Made by a program: the position numbers and the translations under genes. From contig JBBHKE010001814.1 in assembly GCA_037447655.1 (NCBI GenBank), positions 1 through 23,838 of the forward strand: DNA of 23,838 bases, read 5' to 3'. How positions within the stretch are numbered: position 1 is the first letter of the stretch; each line of letters opens with the position of its first letter. Source of the stretch: Zygnema cylindricum. Its lineage: Eukaryota; Streptophyta; Zygnematophyceae; Zygnematales; Zygnemataceae. This document shows positions 20,132-23,838 of the stretch, in pieces. The notes below the pieces were generated by a model. That model saw only the letters and a list, made by a program, of their open reading frames with translations, did not search any database and was not told the DNA's origin.

Positions 20132-21005
20132 TGGTTTCGTCACTAAATTTGTAGTTTTTCTCCGGTCACTACATTTTTACTCTATGTTTCATCAGTTCAA
20201 TTGTGCTTTCAGTTTCATCATTGAATTTGTAGTTTCAGTTTAGTCAAAAATTTGTACTCTCAGTTTCATCACAAATTTGTACTTTCTGTTTCTTTCAGTT
20301 TCGTCACAAAAATTGTACTTTCTGTTTCGTCAGTTCAATTGTACTTTCAGTTTCGTCACTAAAACTGTAATTTCTAGTGTGGAGTACCGACTATCGAGAG
20401 CCTCTTGCAGATAATTTGATATGCATCCACCTCCCACCAAATGCGTCGCGATGTTGGTCCCTGAGAGGACCCTCTGACTGTTCGGTATTCGATATATCGA
20501 AAATCAAACTTATCGCGATGAGAAGTTTCTCGATTCTAGTGTTGTGTATTGGCAAGAAACTTATCGTGATAAAACCGATACCGATAGTTATCGGTTATCG
20601 AACAGTGAGGGGTCCCGATATATCGCTCCAAGACCATCAAATTCCTTATCGGCAATAAGTAGAAAAAAATATAGTACGCTATATAATAGTACTTTATAAT
20701 ATATTGTATTATATTACTGACTGTATATAGCGTGGCATGCCACGTATGACAATCTGTTCCGTACTCTGTATAACGGGAGTTCAGTACGGACAGCTATCCG
20801 TATAACTGTATAACATAAACCGTACAATTATCACCGATAGTTATCGGTACTGGTGTTATCGCGACCAAAAAAAGGGGCATATCGGTTATCGGCAAAACCC
20901 TACCAATACACAACGCTACTCGATACACAACACTAAAGTAGTTTCAGACACAAAAGTTGTATTTTTTGTTTCGTCAGTTCCATTGTACTTTCTGTACTTC
21001 AGTTT
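20132..21005. repeat. Degenerate array of ~25-30 bp TTTCGTCA-type units, split by an insertion
   Basis: Units of the form ACTTTCAGTTTCRTCAC-AAATTTGT are repeated irregularly from 20132 to 20374 and resume at 20936-21005. The gap is filled by the MITE-like element at 20375-20935. Confidence 0.75.
20375..20935. mobile_element. MITE-like insertion with inverted ends and TA flanks
   Basis: It lies inside the TTTCGTCA-type array. The left end TAGTGT.GGAGTACCGA and the right end, read in reverse as TAGTGTTGTGTATCGA, are imperfect inverted repeats. A stronger inner inverted pair has TAGTGTTGTGTATTGG at 20537 against the reverse of 20903-20935. Both arms include ACCGATAGTTATCGGT-type palindromes. 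TA at 20375-20376 and 20934-20935 would fit a Tc1/mariner-type target duplication. There is no coding capacity and the core is AT-rich. Confidence 0.55.
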
Positions 21006-21300
21006 CGGTACTTCAATCACTTACTTTATCCACGGCGTCAATAATTGTGGGAGACATTTCCCATCTCAAAATTTCCGGACCTCTCGGATCCGTTGCCCCC
21101 ACGATAAAAACTTTTCCCACCTGCCCAGGAGCAGGGGGGGGGGGGGTAAAGTAAAGCAATTCCATTAATTATCACGCATGTCCACTTTCCAGCCCAAATT
21201 CCAATGTAAAACTTGACCCTCAAATGTCTCTCTCTCCCTCTCTGTCCCTCTTTTTGCGGATTACAGTTGACACACACACACACACATATGTATAAATATG
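21006..21300. other. Intergenic stretch with G13 and (CA)n runs
   Basis: It holds a G run near 21135-21147, a CTCTCTCTCCCTCTCTGTCCC run near 21228-21250 and a short (CA)n near 21270-21286. Nothing coding is recognised. Confidence 0.6.
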
Positions 21301-21468
21301 TAGCGTGTGTAAAATCTTGACGTATATTTGATCCGCTGTACTTTCTGAGCAGGGATTATACCTGGAGATCGATTTTTAATGACTTCTAAAAATTTGTCAT
21401 TTACTAAGGTGTCGTGTAGCTACATTGTCCATCGCTATTAGTATAGAGGAATTATTGGTGCGCTTATA

Positions 21469-21618
21469 AGTGTAGTTATTAAGTATTAATGTAGTTATTT
21501 ATAGTAGTTTTTAGTGTCGTTATTAGTGTAGTTATTAGTCTAGATTTAAGTGTAGTTATTAGTGTAGTTCAAAAGTATAGTTATTAGTGCAGTTTTAAAT
21601 GTATTTATTAGTTATTAG
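21469..21618. repeat. Minisatellite of TAGTGTAGTTAT-type units
   Basis: About ten imperfect copies of a 12-18 bp unit built on AGTGTAGTTATT, with substitutions such as TAGTGTCGTTATT and AGTCTAGATTTA. Confidence 0.8.
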
Positions 21619-22263
21619 AGGGTATAATACTGATTTAGTGTAGAGAGACGTGGAGGCTTGTCATGCACTCTCCCTCAAATAGTAATTTTGTTCATTGTTT
21701 TTTTCGCTTTTTTGTTTCGTTTGTTCTTCGTTTTATTGTTTTTTGGCTTTTGTTTGTTTGGAAAAGGGAAAAAAAGGGGAAAAAAAAACCTTATCCATTC
21801 ATTGAGCTGCCCAAGTATATATAAAACATGAACTCCCGGACTGCGTTTCATGTCGGTCATCGTTCAGTTTGTCATTCTAAATTTTTCCTGCCATCATCCC
21901 TCCATCGATAAATCATCGAGAAGCAGATCGAAACAGGCATCAAAATCCACCCAGGAAAATAAACAATCCGGCAAATCCGCTCGTATTTCAAACTCGGCAT
22001 CATCATAAATGAAAACGGCGACTAACAAATCAACAAAATAGAAAAATAATAAATGAAAAACGGACAGAAATTACTTCCCCTCCCTCTCCCTTACTACTTC
22101 CCCTCCCTCTCCCTTACCCCCTCCCTCTCCATCTTATGACAGGTGAAGTCATGGTAGCAAATAGAGTGGAAAAAATAGGAACAGACAGAATGCTCTGTTT
22201 TGATTAATGATTAAAAAACTGGTACAAAACAAATGGAAAGAACAAGCTAAATAGATGGAAATA
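21619..22263. other. Intergenic stretch, pyrimidine repeat near 22070-22135
   Basis: A TATA-like TATATATAAA occurs at about 21816-21825 with no reading frame after it. Two near-identical copies of TTACTTCCCCTCCCTCTCC or a variant lie at about 22072 and 22092, with a third partial copy. No gene can be supported. Confidence 0.5.
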
Positions 22264-22368
22264 TCTCGAGAGTGACCTCTCGAGAACTATACGTACTTTC
22301 CTAGTCTGAAGGGGCACTTGACCTTTCGGTCAAGAGCCACGGTCAAGATTTATAAACAGATCTTGACC
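22264..22368. repeat. Three neighbouring perfect hairpins
   Basis: Hairpin 1 is TCTCGAGAG/CTCTCGAGA with a TGAC loop (22264-22285). Hairpin 2 is CTTGACC/GGTCAAG with a TTTC loop (22317-22334). Hairpin 3 is GGTCAAGAT/ATCTTGACC with a 10 nt loop (22341-22368). Hairpins 2 and 3 share the GGTCAAG arm, so their arms can exchange partners. They may belong to an LTR downstream of the copia fragment that follows, but LTR limits could not be fixed. Confidence 0.85.
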
Positions 22369-22530
22369 AGATCCTTATCACGTAAAAAGACATTGACTGT
22401 TTAAACACACAAAGACTGAAATACTGGAATCCTAGATTCATACTACAGAAATCTGAATATTGAAATCCTAGATAATAGAATTCAGAATTTCGATATTAAA
22501 AACATTGTCAGGAAATTAGCTTCTATCAAA

Positions 22531-23838
22531 GACTATTAATGCCTGGCCGAGTCCCAGTCATTGCGTACATTAAACTGCCGACCATTGATCTATATAAGTC
22601 ATGGATGCCTCTGTGGACAGGCCCACCGGAGTTGGAAAAAAGTTGTGTTTGCATCTAGGGGAGTAGAGGCAGGTGTGCATTGTGACTTAGAGAACCTCTC
22701 TAGGACCTCAGAGATATATTTTTCTTGAGAAAGGTGGAGGGTTTTGGAAGACGGTCACGAGTGACTAAAATGCCAAGACAATACTCTAATTCACCCAAAT
22801 CCGTCATTGCAAAATGGGAGTTAAGCATGGTTTTGAGTTGCAGAATTGTAGACAGAGAGGGACTAGACAGGACAAGATCATCGACATAAATGATGATGAT
22901 TAGAAGGGAATCGTTTTTACCGTTGAAGAAAGTGCCAAAGTCGGCTGCAAGCTTACAAAAGCCTTCACGGATCAAAATAGCTTCAAGGTGTTCACTCCAA
23001 ACACGGGGAGTTTGTTTCAAGCCGTAGAGGGATTTGAGTAGGCGACAGACGAGGTGTTCAGTGCCCGGGGAGACGTAACCTTCGGGTTGGCGAACAAATA
23101 TTTCTTCCTTAAGAGCGCCATATAAGAACGTCGTCTGGACGTCCATTTGATGGACGTGCCAGTCCTGAGAGGAGGCGATGGAGAGGAGGATGCGGATTGA
23201 GGCGAATTTAGCAACCGGCGCATAGGTCTCTGTGAAATCGAGGCCTTCCTTTTGAAGGAAACCTTTAGCAACGAATCTGGCTTTAAACCGATGTAGGGTG
23301 CCGTCAGATTTAGTCTTTATCCGAAAGACCCATTTAGAGCCGATGACTTTGCGGCCATAGGGAAGAGGTGTAAGCTCCCCTGTGCCATCCTTTTGAAGGG
23401 ACGCGAATTCAGTATCCGTTGCTGCTTTCCAATCTGCAGCATTAGGACCAGCCATAGCAAAGGTGAAGGATAAAGGAACATCAAATGTGGCGATGTTGGC
23501 TACACCATGGACCGCGCTCCGAGCTTCGATTTGGGTGATTGAGGTGAAGGATAAAGGAACATCAAATGTGGCGATGTTGGCTACACCATGGACCGCGCGC
23601 CGAGCTTCGATTTGGGCGCTTTTCCGGAGGACAGAGGGCTGAATAGGCAGAGAGATCTCCGGAATTCCACGCGGAATGGTTTAAAGGGGTGTATTTGGAT
23701 GAATGGGGAAAAAGGAGTAAGGATCGGAAAGGGTCCGTTGAAGGGGAAGGGATTGTGATTTGAGGGGAAAGACTAGTGGTGGTTCGGACAAGGGTTGAGG
23801 AGGGAATGGCGTTAAGAATAGAGACAGTAGGAGTGGAG
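22531..23838 (-). pseudogene. Second Ty1/copia pol fragment (integrase-RT linker to end of RT)
   Basis: On the minus strand a Pro/Ser-rich linker enters from the window edge. TAA at 23681-23683 interrupts it. The frame is then open from 23680 to the stop at 22700. RT motifs are IGSKWVFRIKTKSDG, RFKARFVAKGFLQKEGLDFTET, QMDVQTTFLYG, SLYGLKQTPRVW and YVDDL (YVDD at 22877-22888). After 22700 a frameshifted remainder keeps YRSMVGSLMYAMTGTRP (about 22539-22595), the RT/RNase H border, and then homology ends. RNase H and a recognisable LTR are missing. Small lesions at conserved sites (TAFLNG changed to TTFLYG, QAPR to QTPR) suggest relaxed selection. It is clearly a different lineage from the element at 851-7209. 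An 81 bp direct duplication lies before RT. Confidence 0.93.
23462..23623. repeat. 81 bp in-frame tandem duplication in the copia fragment
   Basis: GGTGAAGGATAAAGGAACAT begins at 23462 and again at 23543. The copies differ at very few positions (for example GCGCTCC against GCGCGCC). It encodes two copies of a 27-residue block containing QIEARxAVHGVANIATFDVP without breaking the frame. Confidence 0.95.

Noticed and set aside
21800-21900. Host gene promoter (TATATATAAA)
   Set aside because: No open frame or splice-consistent coding region follows. TATA strings are frequent in this AT-rich DNA.
22189-22510. LTR of the second copia element (TG..CA limits on the minus strand)
   Set aside because: No polypurine tract, no second LTR to compare and no target duplication. 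The limits would be arbitrary.

Overview
The window reads as a repeat-dense stretch of a eukaryotic nuclear genome, most likely a land plant. The grounds are Ty1/copia retrotransposons with plant-type reverse transcriptase motifs, a pogo-like transposase gene with spliceosomal introns, subterminal repeats like those of plant CACTA (En/Spm) elements, long (CT)n and poly-A tracts, and no intact host gene. The species cannot be told from the sequence. Every coding region found belongs to a mobile element, and all are broken by stops or frameshifts.

1-10550 is a pile-up of one Ty1/copia family with ~1 kb LTRs. An older minus-oriented LTR (1-850) is cut by a full-length decayed plus-oriented element (LTR 851-1860, gag-pol 1841-6189, LTR 6203-7209). 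Against its 3' end lies a truncated minus-oriented copy (7210-9379), then remnants of one more minus-oriented copy (9380-about 10550). All copies whose primer-binding site is visible share a site complementary to the anticodon arm of initiator tRNA-Met (half-tRNA priming, as in Drosophila copia and yeast Ty5). They also share a tRNA-derived, SINE-like module lying antisense inside the LTR.

10620-10925 holds a tRNA-related SINE-like unit followed by a (CT)n microsatellite. 10966-15992 (minus) is a decayed pogo-like (Tc1/mariner, CENP-B/DDE_1 type) transposase gene in four exons. Two introns can be placed exactly and restore the reading frame. The ~3.2 kb first intron carries a second element (about 12506-15430) with GTCGTCGC-type subterminal palindromes and an unrecognised broken minus-strand ORF.

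16000-22250 has no recognisable genes. It is AT-rich intergenic DNA with several tandem repeats (three ~120 bp GC-rich units at 17092-17440; a TTTCGTCA-type array at 20132-21005 split by a ~560 bp MITE-like insertion; a TAGTGTAGTTAT-type minisatellite at 21469-21618) and long homopolymers. 22264-22368 has three neighbouring perfect hairpins. 22531-23838 (minus) is a fragment of a second, unrelated Ty1/copia pol gene with an in-frame 81 bp tandem duplication.

The elements do not cooperate as a pathway. The window records repeated nesting and decay. The most informative signals are the half-tRNA primer site, the tRNA-like module in the LTR, and the splice structure of the transposase.
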